From positions 124,001-188,000 of the forward strand of contig CANQGE010000002.1 in the NCBI GenBank assembly GCA_947601495.1: 64,000 nucleotides of DNA. Reading direction: 5' to 3'. A program made the position numbers and the translations under genes. Below the pieces are notes generated by a model, which did no database searches, was not told where the DNA came from, and saw only the letters and a program-made list of their open reading frames with translations. Positions 35,211 through 43,815 of this stretch are shown here, piece by piece (positions within the stretch are counted from its first letter, which is position 1; the number at the start of each line of letters is the position of its first letter). Source of the DNA: an uncultured Clostridia bacterium. Its GTDB lineage: Bacteria; Bacillota; Clostridia; TANB77; CAG-508.

Positions 35211-37079
35211 TTATAATTCCATAATAATTGGCAAAATCATTGGATTTCTCTTTGTTGCTTGCATTATATAATCTCTTAAAGAATCTCTTATTGTTGTTTT
35301 TATTGTTGACCAATCTGTTATATGATTATCTACACAATTCATCACTTCAATATTTACTAGTTGTTTAACTTCTTCCATTAAGTTTTCAGATTCTCTTACA
35401 TAAACAAAACCTCTTGAAATTACATCTGGTCCTGCTACTACATTTCCTTTTGAATCCATTGTTAAAACAACTACAATTAGTCCATCTTGTGATAAATGTT
35501 GTCTGTCTCTTAAAACAATATTTCCAACATCTCCAACGCCTAAACCATCAACAAATACTTTTCCAACTTGTACACTTCCAGTAAGTTTAGCTTCTTTCTC
35601 ATTTATTTCTAGCACTCTACCATTTTTTAATAAAATAATATTTTCATCTGGAATTCCCATTAATTTAGCTGTGTTTTTATGTGCTATTAATTGTCTATAT
35701 TCGCCATGAACTGGAACAAAGAATTTTGGTCTTACTAAAGATAGCATTAATTTTTGTTCTTCTTGACAAGCATGTCCTGAAACGTGAACATCAGCTAGTG
35801 CACTATATACAACCTCTGCTCCTATTTTCATTAAGTCATCTATAACTTTTGATACAAATTTTTCATTTCCTGGAATTGGTGTTGCAGAAATTATAACTAA
35901 GTCATTTGAGTTTATATTTACTTTTTTATGCTCACCATTTGCCATTCTAGTTAATGCAGACATTGGCTCACCTTGACTTCCTGTTGTAATTATAACTAAT
36001 TGGTCATCAGTGTAATTTTTAATCATATCTATATCTATAAATACATTTTTAGGTGCATTAACATATCCTAATTCAACAGAAGTTTGAATCATATTTATCA
36101 TACTTCTACCACAAATAGCAATTTTTCTATTGTTCGCTACTGCTGAATTAACTATTTGTTGAATTCTATGCATATTTGAAGCAAAAGTTGCTATTACTAT
36201 TCTTTTTTTACAATTAGCAAATAATCTATCAAATACTTCTCCAACTGTGCTCTCAGACATAGTATATCCTTTTCTTTCAGCATTTGTACTATCTGAAAGA
36301 AGTGCTAAAACTCCTCTATTTCCAAGTTCGGCAAGTCTTCCTAAATCTATTTTTTGATCATCTATTGGAGTATAGTCTATTTTAAAATCTCCTGTGTGAA
36401 CCACTGTTCCAACTGGTGTATGAATTGCTAAAGCTACTGAATCTGGAATGCTATGACAGCTTCTTATAAATTCTACTCTCATTTTTCCAAGTACAATAGT
36501 TTGACCTTGTTTTACTACATTAAGTTTTGCTGTATTTAATAATTTATGTTCTTCCAATTTGTTTGAAATTAATCCTATTGTTAACTTAGTAGCATAAATT
36601 GGAATATTTATTTGTTTTAATAAATATGCAATTGAACCTATATGATCTTCGTGACCATGTGTAATAACCAATCCTCTTATTTTCTCTTTATTTTTTTCAA
36701 GATAAGTAAAGTCTGGAATAACTAAATCTATTCCAAGCATATCATCTTCTGGAAATGCTACTCCACAATCTACTAATACTATGTCGTTTCCGTACTCAAA
36801 CACAGTAATATTTTTTCCGATTTCCTCAATTCCACCTAAAGGAATTATTTTTAAATTCTCTTTTTTAAAAGAAAATCCTTCTTTTACATCTAATGCTAAT
36901 TCTTTCTCTAAAATACTAACATTCTTTTTTACTATTTGCTTTTCTCTTTTTACTAAATCATTTTTACTTTTTATTTTGTTTGTGCTATTTTGATTCTCTT
37001 TTTTTATCACATTTTGCTTTCTTGGATATCTCTTTTTCTTTGCAATCCCTTTTTCTTTTGAAATATTATTGTTTTCCAT
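35211..37079 (-). CDS. rnjA: Ribonuclease J
   Basis: A metallo-beta-lactamase/beta-CASP ribonuclease acting in mRNA decay and 5' processing. The first ~70 residues are a Lys/Asn-rich extension, absent from many relatives. The core then begins at LKIIPLGGIEEIGKN, with metal motif ITHGHEDHIGS (~138-148), HTGDFKIDY, LLSDSTNAERKG, the beta-CASP domain, and the terminal HVSGHACQEEQKLML and PVHGEYRQL metal ligands. I place the start at ATG 37079 (622 aa). The Shine-Dalgarno at 37105-37110 is separated from it by a 17-base palindrome that, folded, leaves 8 bases of spacing. A GTG at 37106 would overlap the site itself. Confidence 0.93.
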   Translation of the reverse strand: MENNNISKEKGIAKKKRYPRKQNVIKKENQNSTNKIKSKNDLVKREKQIVKKNVSILEKELALDVKEGFSFKKENLKIIPLGGIEEIGKNITVFEYGNDIVLVDCGVAFPEDDMLGIDLVIPDFTYLEKNKEKIRGLVITHGHEDHIGSIAYLLKQINIPIYATKLTIGLISNKLEEHKLLNTAKLNVVKQGQTIVLGKMRVEFIRSCHSIPDSVALAIHTPVGTVVHTGDFKIDYTPIDDQKIDLGRLAELGNRGVLALLSDSTNAERKGYTMSESTVGEVFDRLFANCKKRIVIATFASNMHRIQQIVNSAVANNRKIAICGRSMINMIQTSVELGYVNAPKNVFIDIDMIKNYTDDQLVIITTGSQGEPMSALTRMANGEHKKVNINSNDLVIISATPIPGNEKFVSKVIDDLMKIGAEVVYSALADVHVSGHACQEEQKLMLSLVRPKFFVPVHGEYRQLIAHKNTAKLMGIPDENIILLKNGRVLEINEKEAKLTGSVQVGKVFVDGLGVGDVGNIVLRDRQHLSQDGLIVVVLTMDSKGNVVAGPDVISRGFVYVRESENLMEEVKQLVNIEVMNCVDNHITDWSTIKTTIRDSLRDYIMQATKRNPMILPIIMEL

Positions 37080-37087
37080 ATTTTTTT

Positions 37088-37110
37088 GTATATTAATAAT
37101 ATACACTCCT
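37088..37110 (-). promoter_or_regulatory. Shine-Dalgarno with looped-out spacer before RNase J
   Basis: AGGAGT (37105-37110) is followed directly by the palindrome GTATATTATTAATATAC (37088-37104) and then eight bases to ATG 37079. Folding the palindrome would bring the site to normal distance. The same stem could be a target for autoregulation. Both ideas are inference. Confidence 0.4.
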
Positions 37111-37466
37111 TTCTTTTTTACTTTTGTATCTTTTGAATTTATAAAGTTTAATTTTTTAAAGCAAACAAAAATTAGCCTATTTTTAATAGACTTTTAATTT
37201 AAAAAATATATTTAATTTTAATCCGTACACTTTTAATATTTTCTAAACTATTTAATTTTTTATAAATCTCATTAATACTGTTTAATATTATAATATTTTT
37301 TCTAGCTATTGTCAAGGTTTACAAGTTTTTATATAGCATTTTCGATTTACAAAAATCGACTTTTAAATATAATCTTATAAATAACATATTAAAAATTATA
37401 TGTTAAAATTTAGTGATTATATAGCATTGATTCTCTTTAAAATATAACTTTTAGCATTGCTTCTAT

Positions 37467-37634
37467 AACTCAAAAAAGTGTATGATTTAGTAATTATATA
37501 AAGTAACGCGTAAGCGACCAACCGAAGCGTAAGCGAAGGGCGATTGGAGCAATCTTCCTTTTGTTTATTTTAAAAAAAGAAGATTGCGACACCAAGTTAC
37601 TTTATATAATTACTAAATCATACACTTTTGAGTT
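37467..37634 (+). repeat. Hairpin repeat C (possible structured RNA or miniature element)
   Basis: Core: GCGTAAGCGACCAACCG, AAGCGTAAGCGAAGGGCG, then GATTGGAGCAATCTTC paired with GAAGATTGCGACACCAAG. A ~39-bp outer stem encloses it (37467-37507 with 37596-37634), of sequence unlike the other copies. It lies in a 745-base gap between the divergent rnj and toxin-module genes. The remainder of that gap is A+T-rich DNA with the tandem repeat that follows. Confidence 0.88.
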
Positions 37635-37636
37635 TT

Positions 37637-37745
37637 AATAATGAAAAAAATATATTTTTTAATAATAAAAAAATATATTTTTTAATAATGAAAAAATATG
37701 TTTTTTAATAATGAAAAAATATGTTTTTAATAATGAAAAAATATT
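37637..37745. repeat. Tandem repeat, 22-24-bp unit, about five copies
   Basis: Variants of AATAATGAAAAAATATGTTTTTT follow one another directly, starting three bases after hairpin repeat C. Like the 30-bp repeat beside copy A, it abuts the outer stem. Confidence 0.75.
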
Positions 37746-37824
37746 GAAATTTTTAAAAACCTATTTACTTGTTTAAAAATTTTCTATATGATATAATCAT
37801 CAAAAAAATATAAAAGGAATTTTT

Positions 37825-38034
37825 ATGGAAAATAATATATTATTTACTTTAATTAATGAAAAATTAAATAGAAGAATAGCTAAATTAAATATTTTAATTT
37901 CAAAAGATTCAGATAATATAAGTTTAAAAACTGAGCTTCAACAAGTTTTAGCAGATAAAAAATTATTATATAAAGGAAATACTGAAGATTTAGAAAAATT
38001 AAAAGAAAAATATGGAGAATTCATTAATGGATAA
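37825..38034 (+). CDS. Probable antitoxin of a zeta-type module (69 aa)
   Basis: A short helical protein with two heptad-rich segments (LINEKLNRRIAKLNILI and LKTELQQVLADKKLL), of the size of epsilon-type antitoxins and of the short antitoxins of PezT-like systems. AAAGGA lies seven bases before the ATG. Its last eight bases (ATGGATAA) contain the start of the zeta-toxin-like gene, the coupling typical of toxin-antitoxin pairs. No sequence family is recognised. The assignment rests on context. Confidence 0.55.
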   Translation: MENNILFTLINEKLNRRIAKLNILISKDSDNISLKTELQQVLADKKLLYKGNTEDLEKLKEKYGEFING

Positions 38035-39031
38035 TTTAGAAGATTTAACCTCAAAAGTAAAAGAAATTATAGAATCTGAAAAGTCTATCAACCATAATAT
38101 TAGGTACTTAAACGGTTCTCATGCTAAATTAATTAGTCAAATTATTACTAACTATAATTTAACAGAAGCCACAAATGCCCCTATTCCACCACAAGCACAA
38201 ATGATTTTTTTAGGAGCTCCTACTGGAGCTGGAAAAGATATTTTTGTTAAAAAAATTCTAACCGATAATCCTGATAAAAATTTTGTTCTTCTAAATATGG
38301 ATATGTTTAGACATTATCACAATATTATAGCAACTGATAATAAAGTTCTATCAGATAAATACTTTGCATCCACAACAAATCCTACTTCTTATGAACTTTA
38401 TTACATTATACAAGAAATAATTTTAAGACTATTTCATGGAACTAATGTTATTATAACTGGAACTATGAGAGATTTAGATTGGGTAAAAGAAATTGTTAAT
38501 CGTTATAAAAATACTCCAAAAACTCATTATCAAACTTCTTTATATACACTTGCTGTTCCAATTACTGAAAGTGCATTTTCTATTTTTGAAAGATATTTAA
38601 ATATGGTAAATAATAGAGGAAATCCAGATGAACCTTTAAGATATACAGATTTAAACTATTATGCAGATACAGCTTCTAAATTCTTATCTACAGTATCTTT
38701 CTTTGAAGATGATTATCATAAAAATCCACATTCTAGATTTTTTGATTCAATAAAAGTTTATCGCAGAAATACAAATATTTATGATTCTTCTGAAAATACT
38801 TTACTTTTTGATTCAGAAAGTTCTCCAGAAAATATTTCTGCTTCTGCTTGTATAAGTAGAATAATGCATTCTAAATTGCCAATAAGTCCTGAGAGAATGA
38901 ATAGATTATTAGATATCATAGATAGAAATAGTGATTACTTAAAATCACAAGGATTATATGAAAGTATATTAGTTGATTTAAAAAGTACACTACCAAGTTT
39001 ATATAAAACATCAGAAGAAATTGAAAAATAA
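38027..39031 (+). CDS. Zeta-toxin-family P-loop kinase (334 aa)
   Basis: Start at ATG 38027, nine bases after GGAG; a frame-extension to 38012 would overlap the site. Walker A is FLGAPTGAGKD (~65-75). It is followed by LLNMDMFRHYHN, where zeta toxins have the substrate-contacting D-x-F-R/K-x-x-H segment. VIITGTMRDLDWVKEI and LAVPITESAFSIFERYLNM match the zeta-family order closely. Zeta toxins phosphorylate UDP-N-acetylglucosamine and block peptidoglycan synthesis, or act on related nucleotides. The antitoxin candidate overlaps it upstream and a terminator follows, so the pair is a self-contained unit. The exact target is inferred from the family. Confidence 0.8.
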   Translation: MDNLEDLTSKVKEIIESEKSINHNIRYLNGSHAKLISQIITNYNLTEATNAPIPPQAQMIFLGAPTGAGKDIFVKKILTDNPDKNFVLLNMDMFRHYHNIIATDNKVLSDKYFASTTNPTSYELYYIIQEIILRLFHGTNVIITGTMRDLDWVKEIVNRYKNTPKTHYQTSLYTLAVPITESAFSIFERYLNMVNNRGNPDEPLRYTDLNYYADTASKFLSTVSFFEDDYHKNPHSRFFDSIKVYRRNTNIYDSSENTLLFDSESSPENISASACISRIMHSKLPISPERMNRLLDIIDRNSDYLKSQGLYESILVDLKSTLPSLYKTSEEIEK

Positions 39032-39039
39032 AATTTAAG

Positions 39040-39071
39040 AGAGCTTTGAAAAATTTTCAAAGCTCTTTTTT
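39040..39071 (+). terminator. Terminator of the zeta module
   Basis: AGAGCTTTGAA pairs with TTCAAAGCTCT over a short A/T loop, then a T-run. Confidence 0.9.
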
Positions 39072-39072
39072 A

Positions 39073-39972
39073 TTATAATGTTGCACCTATTATTCCAGCA
39101 TCATTTTTAAAATATGCTGTTGTTATTTTATGCTCTCCTCTATTAAAAGTTGAATTTGGTTTATTTATTTCTTCTATTAATTTATTTAACACAGGATGTC
39201 CTTCATAATATGAAAAACTGCCTCCAAAGCAAACTATTTCGGGTTCAAAAATATCTATTAAATTGCAAACTCCTATTTTTAAATAATCAATAAATTCATT
39301 TATATCATCTTGAACTTCATCATGATACTGAACCATAATTTGTTCTCTTAAGTATTGTCCTGAAATATCTGAGCCATCTATATGTAGAGTATTTGTTATT
39401 CTATTTTTTAAAGCTTTTATTGAACAATATCTTTCAAAACAACCTTTTTTTCCACAAGTACATTCTATACCATCTTTTACAAGGGTCATATGTCCAAATT
39501 CAAATCCAGAATATTTCTTTGGCTCTAGTAACTTTCCACCAAGAAATGCTGCTCCCCCTATTCCTGTTCCAATATTTATAAATACACAATCATCATAATC
39601 TTTCATTGAGCCATATATTTTTTCAACAAGAGCTGCACATTTTCCGTCATTTCTAATTTTTACATCTAAATTATATTTTTCTTTTAGTTTAGACTGTAAA
39701 TCAAAATTTTGTATTCCTAAATTCCAAGATGTAATTTTTCCATTTGTAACTGTTCCAGGAGAAGCTACTCCTATTTTTTCTATATTTTCTAATCTAATAT
39801 TATTTTTATTTAAAAGTTCATTTATTAGTTCATCTATATTTCTTAATATTGCATTTTCTATGTCTTTTCTATCTTCACTAGAAAAAAATTTATCAACTGT
39901 ATCTAATAAATTTTCATTTTCAACTAAGCCAATTCCTATATGGCTTCCGCCTAAATCAATTCCTATTTTCAT
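39073..39972 (-). CDS. ROK-family sugar kinase, glucokinase-like (299 aa)
   Basis: It begins with the phosphate-binding GIDLGGSHIGIGLV, has VASPGTVTNGKI and NIGTGIGGAAFLGG (~133-146), then the ROK zinc motif CTCGKKGCFERYCS (~172-185). It lacks a helix-turn-helix, so it is a kinase rather than a repressor. It most likely phosphorylates glucose or an amino sugar. It starts 17 bases after the pilC-like gene and may be read with the pilus operon, though no functional link is apparent. Confidence 0.9.
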   Translation of the reverse strand: MKIGIDLGGSHIGIGLVENENLLDTVDKFFSSEDRKDIENAILRNIDELINELLNKNNIRLENIEKIGVASPGTVTNGKITSWNLGIQNFDLQSKLKEKYNLDVKIRNDGKCAALVEKIYGSMKDYDDCVFINIGTGIGGAAFLGGKLLEPKKYSGFEFGHMTLVKDGIECTCGKKGCFERYCSIKALKNRITNTLHIDGSDISGQYLREQIMVQYHDEVQDDINEFIDYLKIGVCNLIDIFEPEIVCFGGSFSYYEGHPVLNKLIEEINKPNSTFNRGEHKITTAYFKNDAGIIGATL

Positions 39973-39989
39973 TTGTAGCCCTCCTAATT

Positions 39990-41300
39990 TTAAATAAATA
40001 GTAATCCGCCTAAATATAATTGTATACTTGGTATTAAGAATAATATTAAAAATAATATTAATGTAATTGCAATTAATATGTGTGAAATATTTGTTAATCT
40101 TTTTAATAAAATTTCTATGTGTATTTCTATTTCTTGGTCTAGATATTCTATTGTTTTACCAAGCATTTTTGATAAGTCGCCTTTTTCACTTTTTTTCATT
40201 ATTTCGATTGTTACAGAATTTAATTTCTTTGGTTCTTCAAAAGGCGGTATCCAAGATTTTCCTACATATAAGTTGTTAATAGCCTCTTCAACTTTAGATA
40301 TCATATATGTATTTGTAACCGTATTTTTACTAATTTCCAGAGCATCTTGTATTCTCATTTTGCTTTGTAAATTTAAAAATATGCTTTTAATAACTCTTGA
40401 AAATTCAATTAAATATGTGATTTTTCCAAATATTTTATTAGTATATTTGAAATGGTCAAATTTATATCTTCCATTTTCTGTATTTATATATCTTATAATT
40501 GCTCCCACTGAAATTGCTATTATTAATGCAAATATATACCAAAATTTTGCAATAAAATCTATAATTTTCATAAGAATAGTAGTAATTTTAGGAAACTCTA
40601 TCATTCTATAATTTGATTGTATTGCTTTTTCTAAAACCGGCACTCCAAAAATCATTGATAAAATTATTACTACTAAGGTTACAACAAGTGTTATACTGCT
40701 TGGAATTAAATCTGTTTTTACTTTTTCTTTTATTCTTTCCTCGTGCTCTAAGTAATTAACTGCATGTTTTAAGTATTCGCTTAAATTTCCTGTTAATTCA
40801 CCTGTTTTTATGAAATTAACATATACAGGAGAAAATATTTTAGGATATTCGTTCATTGTTTTGTACATTACATCGCCAGATTCAACACTTTTTAAAATTT
40901 TATTAATTGCTTCATTAAAATAAGCATTTTTTGTATTTTTTATTATAGCTATTAAAGCTTTTTTGTTTGAAAAATCTGACTTTTTTAAAAGATACAAATC
41001 TTGAGTAAATTTTCTAAGTTCTGTAATTGAAACTTTATTTTTAACTGATACATTAATGTCTTGATTTAAATCTATTTTTTTTCTTTTCTTTGTGTATATG
41101 TTTGAAGTTAATTTTCTTTTATTTCTAAGGTTTTTATCGAAATTCTCCAAAGAAGGAACTGAGAACTTTTGGTCTACACTTATTGGGGTCATACCATTTC
41201 TCTTAAGTTTTTTTATACAAGTTATTTTGTCATCTTCATACATTACAACTTTAGTTATTTGCCCTTGTGGTGTTCTTATTTTACAAATAAACTTACTCAT
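39990..41300 (-). CDS. pilC: Type IV pilus/type II secretion inner-membrane platform protein (PilC/GspF family)
   Basis: The platform protein anchors the assembly ATPase in pilus and pseudopilus machines. The 436-residue protein has a short N-terminal domain, then two T2SSF domains (~100-225 and ~310-430). Membrane helices lie at ~200-225, ~250-270 and ~410-432. ITELRKFTQDLYLLKKSDF and GELTGNLSEYLKHAVNYLEHEE are recognisable family motifs. It is the last pilus gene in the run of minus-strand genes from 45425. No PilB-type ATPase, PilT or prepilin peptidase gene lies in the window. Confidence 0.88.
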   Translation of the reverse strand: MSKFICKIRTPQGQITKVVMYEDDKITCIKKLKRNGMTPISVDQKFSVPSLENFDKNLRNKRKLTSNIYTKKRKKIDLNQDINVSVKNKVSITELRKFTQDLYLLKKSDFSNKKALIAIIKNTKNAYFNEAINKILKSVESGDVMYKTMNEYPKIFSPVYVNFIKTGELTGNLSEYLKHAVNYLEHEERIKEKVKTDLIPSSITLVVTLVVIILSMIFGVPVLEKAIQSNYRMIEFPKITTILMKIIDFIAKFWYIFALIIAISVGAIIRYINTENGRYKFDHFKYTNKIFGKITYLIEFSRVIKSIFLNLQSKMRIQDALEISKNTVTNTYMISKVEEAINNLYVGKSWIPPFEEPKKLNSVTIEIMKKSEKGDLSKMLGKTIEYLDQEIEIHIEILLKRLTNISHILIAITLILFLILFLIPSIQLYLGGLLFI

Positions 41301-41332
41301 ATTTCCTCCTTTCTTGAAAATTTTAAATTTAT

Positions 41333-42337
41333 TTAATAAATATTTATTGGTGCATATTTTGTATTATTAAAATTTTTATAGTATATATCTTCTTCGTCAC
41401 CTAATTTTTTCCAAACTCCAAATATTCCATCAAAACTACATTCATCTGATATGTTGGATATTTCTTCTCCTACCCTATTTAAATATAAATATTTATTATT
41501 CAAATATTGAAATTCCATTTTTATTGCTATTTTGCTTGTGCCATATCTAAAATATGTAATATCATCTTTTATTGAAAAATTTGGTATCCAAACATAAATA
41601 TAATTAGTTACATCTAATGTTACATTATCATAATTAACTGTGCTATTTATATTTCCATTTTCGTCTATAAACAAATCTTTTAAATTGTCTGCATCTCTTG
41701 AAAATATAAGAACTTTTGCCCATCTTTTTGATGAATAGTTATACCATTCAGGATCATTAGCATTAGTTGTTATAAAATGATTTACATTTTCAGCAAATTT
41801 TATTGGTATAATGTCATATTCATCATTATTAAATCCTAAATCTTGAAAATATGTATCTGTCATAACTGGATTGTTACATTCTTCTATATTTTCTCTTTCT
41901 AGCATTGAAGTAATTTCAAATTTTTCTTCCTGATTTAATACATTGTATTTTACAATTATTGATATTTCTTTTGCAATATCAAAATTTTCACTAGTTCTTG
42001 TTGCCGTGAAATCTACAATATATCCACTTGGAATTTCTGTTCCTAAAAAAGTTTCATTAAAATCATTTCCTACAATTACTATATTTTGACTACTTCCTAC
42101 AACTTTTTTAGTAATTCCTGTTCCTGCTATTGTTTGAATGTATTCATTAAAGCTATCATATGTTCTAAAGTTTATATTTTCTAATATATTTGTAGCAATT
42201 ATTGTAGCTTGAATATTTTTATTTGTGCTTTCAATTTTCTTGTTTAAGTCAAAACAAATGGCTGTAATAATAACTATTGTAATAGCTATTATTACGGCTG
42301 AAAAAGCTAATTCAATTTGTATGGTTCTATTTTTCAT
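41333..42337 (-). CDS. Pseudopilin-like or pilus-associated protein (334 aa)
   Basis: The N-terminus is MKNRTIQIELAFSAVIIAI, one hydrophobic helix with a Glu where pilins carry Glu5. It lacks the glycine-phenylalanine cleavage site of classical prepilins. The following ~300 residues are an extracytoplasmic region with several Trp/Tyr-rich beta stretches. Lying between pilus genes, it is probably a minor pilin or tip-type component, but the processing signal is atypical. Confidence 0.55.
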   Translation of the reverse strand: MKNRTIQIELAFSAVIIAITIVIITAICFDLNKKIESTNKNIQATIIATNILENINFRTYDSFNEYIQTIAGTGITKKVVGSSQNIVIVGNDFNETFLGTEIPSGYIVDFTATRTSENFDIAKEISIIVKYNVLNQEEKFEITSMLERENIEECNNPVMTDTYFQDLGFNNDEYDIIPIKFAENVNHFITTNANDPEWYNYSSKRWAKVLIFSRDADNLKDLFIDENGNINSTVNYDNVTLDVTNYIYVWIPNFSIKDDITYFRYGTSKIAIKMEFQYLNNKYLYLNRVGEEISNISDECSFDGIFGVWKKLGDEEDIYYKNFNNTKYAPINIY

Positions 42338-42410
42338 AGTCTTTTCCTAATTTATAGTAAATTAGGCATATACATAATTAATGCACATGCCCTTTTAATT
42401 TAAACTAAAT

Positions 42411-42593
42411 TTAATTTTCTTCTTCTGTTATTACTTCGGTTTGATTTTGAGTTTGACTAACCACATTTTCTTCAATTTGATCAACTATGCCATTATCTTG
42501 AAATACAACATATGCAGTAATTCCAGCTAAAAACATTAAGACAATTACTGTTATTTCTAGTTTAAGTCTAGCAAATCCTTTTTGTGATCTCAT
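42411..42593 (-). CDS. Small single-TM protein of the pilus operon (60 aa)
   Basis: MRSQKGFARLKLEITVIVLMFLAGITAYVVF gives a KGF junction, a charged stretch and one membrane helix, followed by a Gln/Glu-rich tail. KGF resembles a type III/IV prepilin cleavage site, but the Glu is further in than usual. It could be a small pilin subunit. It is placed between two other pilus-operon membrane proteins. Confidence 0.5.
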   Translation of the reverse strand: MRSQKGFARLKLEITVIVLMFLAGITAYVVFQDNGIVDQIEENVVSQTQNQTEVITEEEN

Positions 42594-42606
42594 TTAATAT
42601 CTCCTT

Positions 42607-43155
42607 TTATTTAGAATTTTTCTTTTCAAAATACTTTCCTGGTGTTGATGTGTTTGTAGTTTCTTTACTTTCAGTAGTTTTCACAGTGTTTGTATCATTT
42701 TTTGTTTCTTCTTGTTCTACTGGAGTAACACTTGGTACAGTAGTATTTTGAGTTCCTTCTGTATTTTCAGGAGTAGTAGCTATAATTTCATTTTTTGCTG
42801 TATTATCGCTTGTTATTGCTTCTATTATTGCTTCATCTGGAGAAGCTTCTTCAGAGAATGGATCTACTTTTCCACTTGAATAAGAATCGTCAGATTCATA
42901 AGCTGCCAAATCTACTTCACCAATGCTGTAAGACTTTAATACTTCATTTGAACTTTCTTCTGACATTCCGCTTTTACTATTTATTTCTTGTAATGCATTA
43001 CTTACTGGCTTACTTGTTTCATAGTTTACCGAGCTAATTGATGCATTTGTAACAGAAACACTATCATAAAATAAAATTATAAAAGCAAAAATTATTACTA
43101 TTAAAAGCATTAAAATAATAGCTATTTCTCTTAATATACCTGGTTTCATTTGCAC
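42607..43155 (-). CDS. PilP-position protein: single TM, Ser/Thr/Glu-rich (182 aa)
   Basis: One membrane helix (~10-30) precedes a low-complexity external region. SSGKVDPFSEEA around residues 93-104 recalls the DPF motif of PilP. The C-terminal half is a Thr/Asn/Glu-rich linker without predicted fold. Its place directly after pilO supports a PilP-like role, but the sequence match is only the short motif. Confidence 0.5.
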   Translation of the reverse strand: MQMKPGILREIAIILMLLIVIIFAFIILFYDSVSVTNASISSVNYETSKPVSNALQEINSKSGMSEESSNEVLKSYSIGEVDLAAYESDDSYSSGKVDPFSEEASPDEAIIEAITSDNTAKNEIIATTPENTEGTQNTTVPSVTPVEQEETKNDTNTVKTTESKETTNTSTPGKYFEKKNSK

Positions 43156-43200
43156 ATACCTCTCTTTTTATTATATATTTTCTTTTGTTTTATTCACAAT

Positions 43201-43815
43201 TTAGTTTTCAGTAGAAGATAAATTATTTTTTAATGATACTTCTTTTACTGTAAAAGTTGCTTGTAATTCTTCCCCATTTTCTTCTAATAAAAATTTACTT
43301 GTTTCAAAATTTAGTTCATCATCTTTTTCAAAGTTATACATAAAATCAGTTATTGCTCCATATTCACCTTTAATTGTGAAGTTTAAATCGCATATTGCAT
43401 ATTCTGGAGTTATTGCTGTTGCAGTTTCACTTTTAACAACATCAATTTGTAGTTTTACACCGTTTTCTGTTGCATAACCTCCAATTTTTTTCCATAAGTA
43501 ATCCATATCAAATAAATCCATTGAGTTATATAAATTTTGATTAGATATTTTTCCTTCGCTAACTAATTGATCATATTTAGCTTTTAATTCATTATATTTA
43601 TTAACTGTTGAATCTAAAGTAGTTTTTTTCTCTTCAAATTCTACATCGTTTTTGTTGCTTAATTCAGCAGATAAAGATTTTCTTTGATTTGATGCTTGAA
43701 TTATGCTTTTATAACTATTTAATTTAAATCCACCTATACTTATTCCTGCAAAAAATATTATGAAGAAAAGTATTGCTAAAATGATAGAAATAAGAATTAA
43801 TATATATTTTCTCAT
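43201..43815 (-). CDS. pilO: PilO-like pilus alignment protein (204 aa)
   Basis: One N-terminal membrane helix (~5-28), a coiled coil (~35-85; KSLSAELSNKNDVEFEEKK...) and a ferredoxin-like C-terminal domain (~110-195) give the PilO layout. PilO pairs with PilN and links the cytoplasmic PilM ring to the external pilus parts. Its ATG overlaps the stop of the PilM-PilN fusion (ATGA), so it is translationally coupled. Confidence 0.75.
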   Translation of the reverse strand: MRKYILILISIILAILFFIIFFAGISIGGFKLNSYKSIIQASNQRKSLSAELSNKNDVEFEEKKTTLDSTVNKYNELKAKYDQLVSEGKISNQNLYNSMDLFDMDYLWKKIGGYATENGVKLQIDVVKSETATAITPEYAICDLNFTIKGEYGAITDFMYNFEKDDELNFETSKFLLEENGEELQATFTVKEVSLKNNLSSTEN

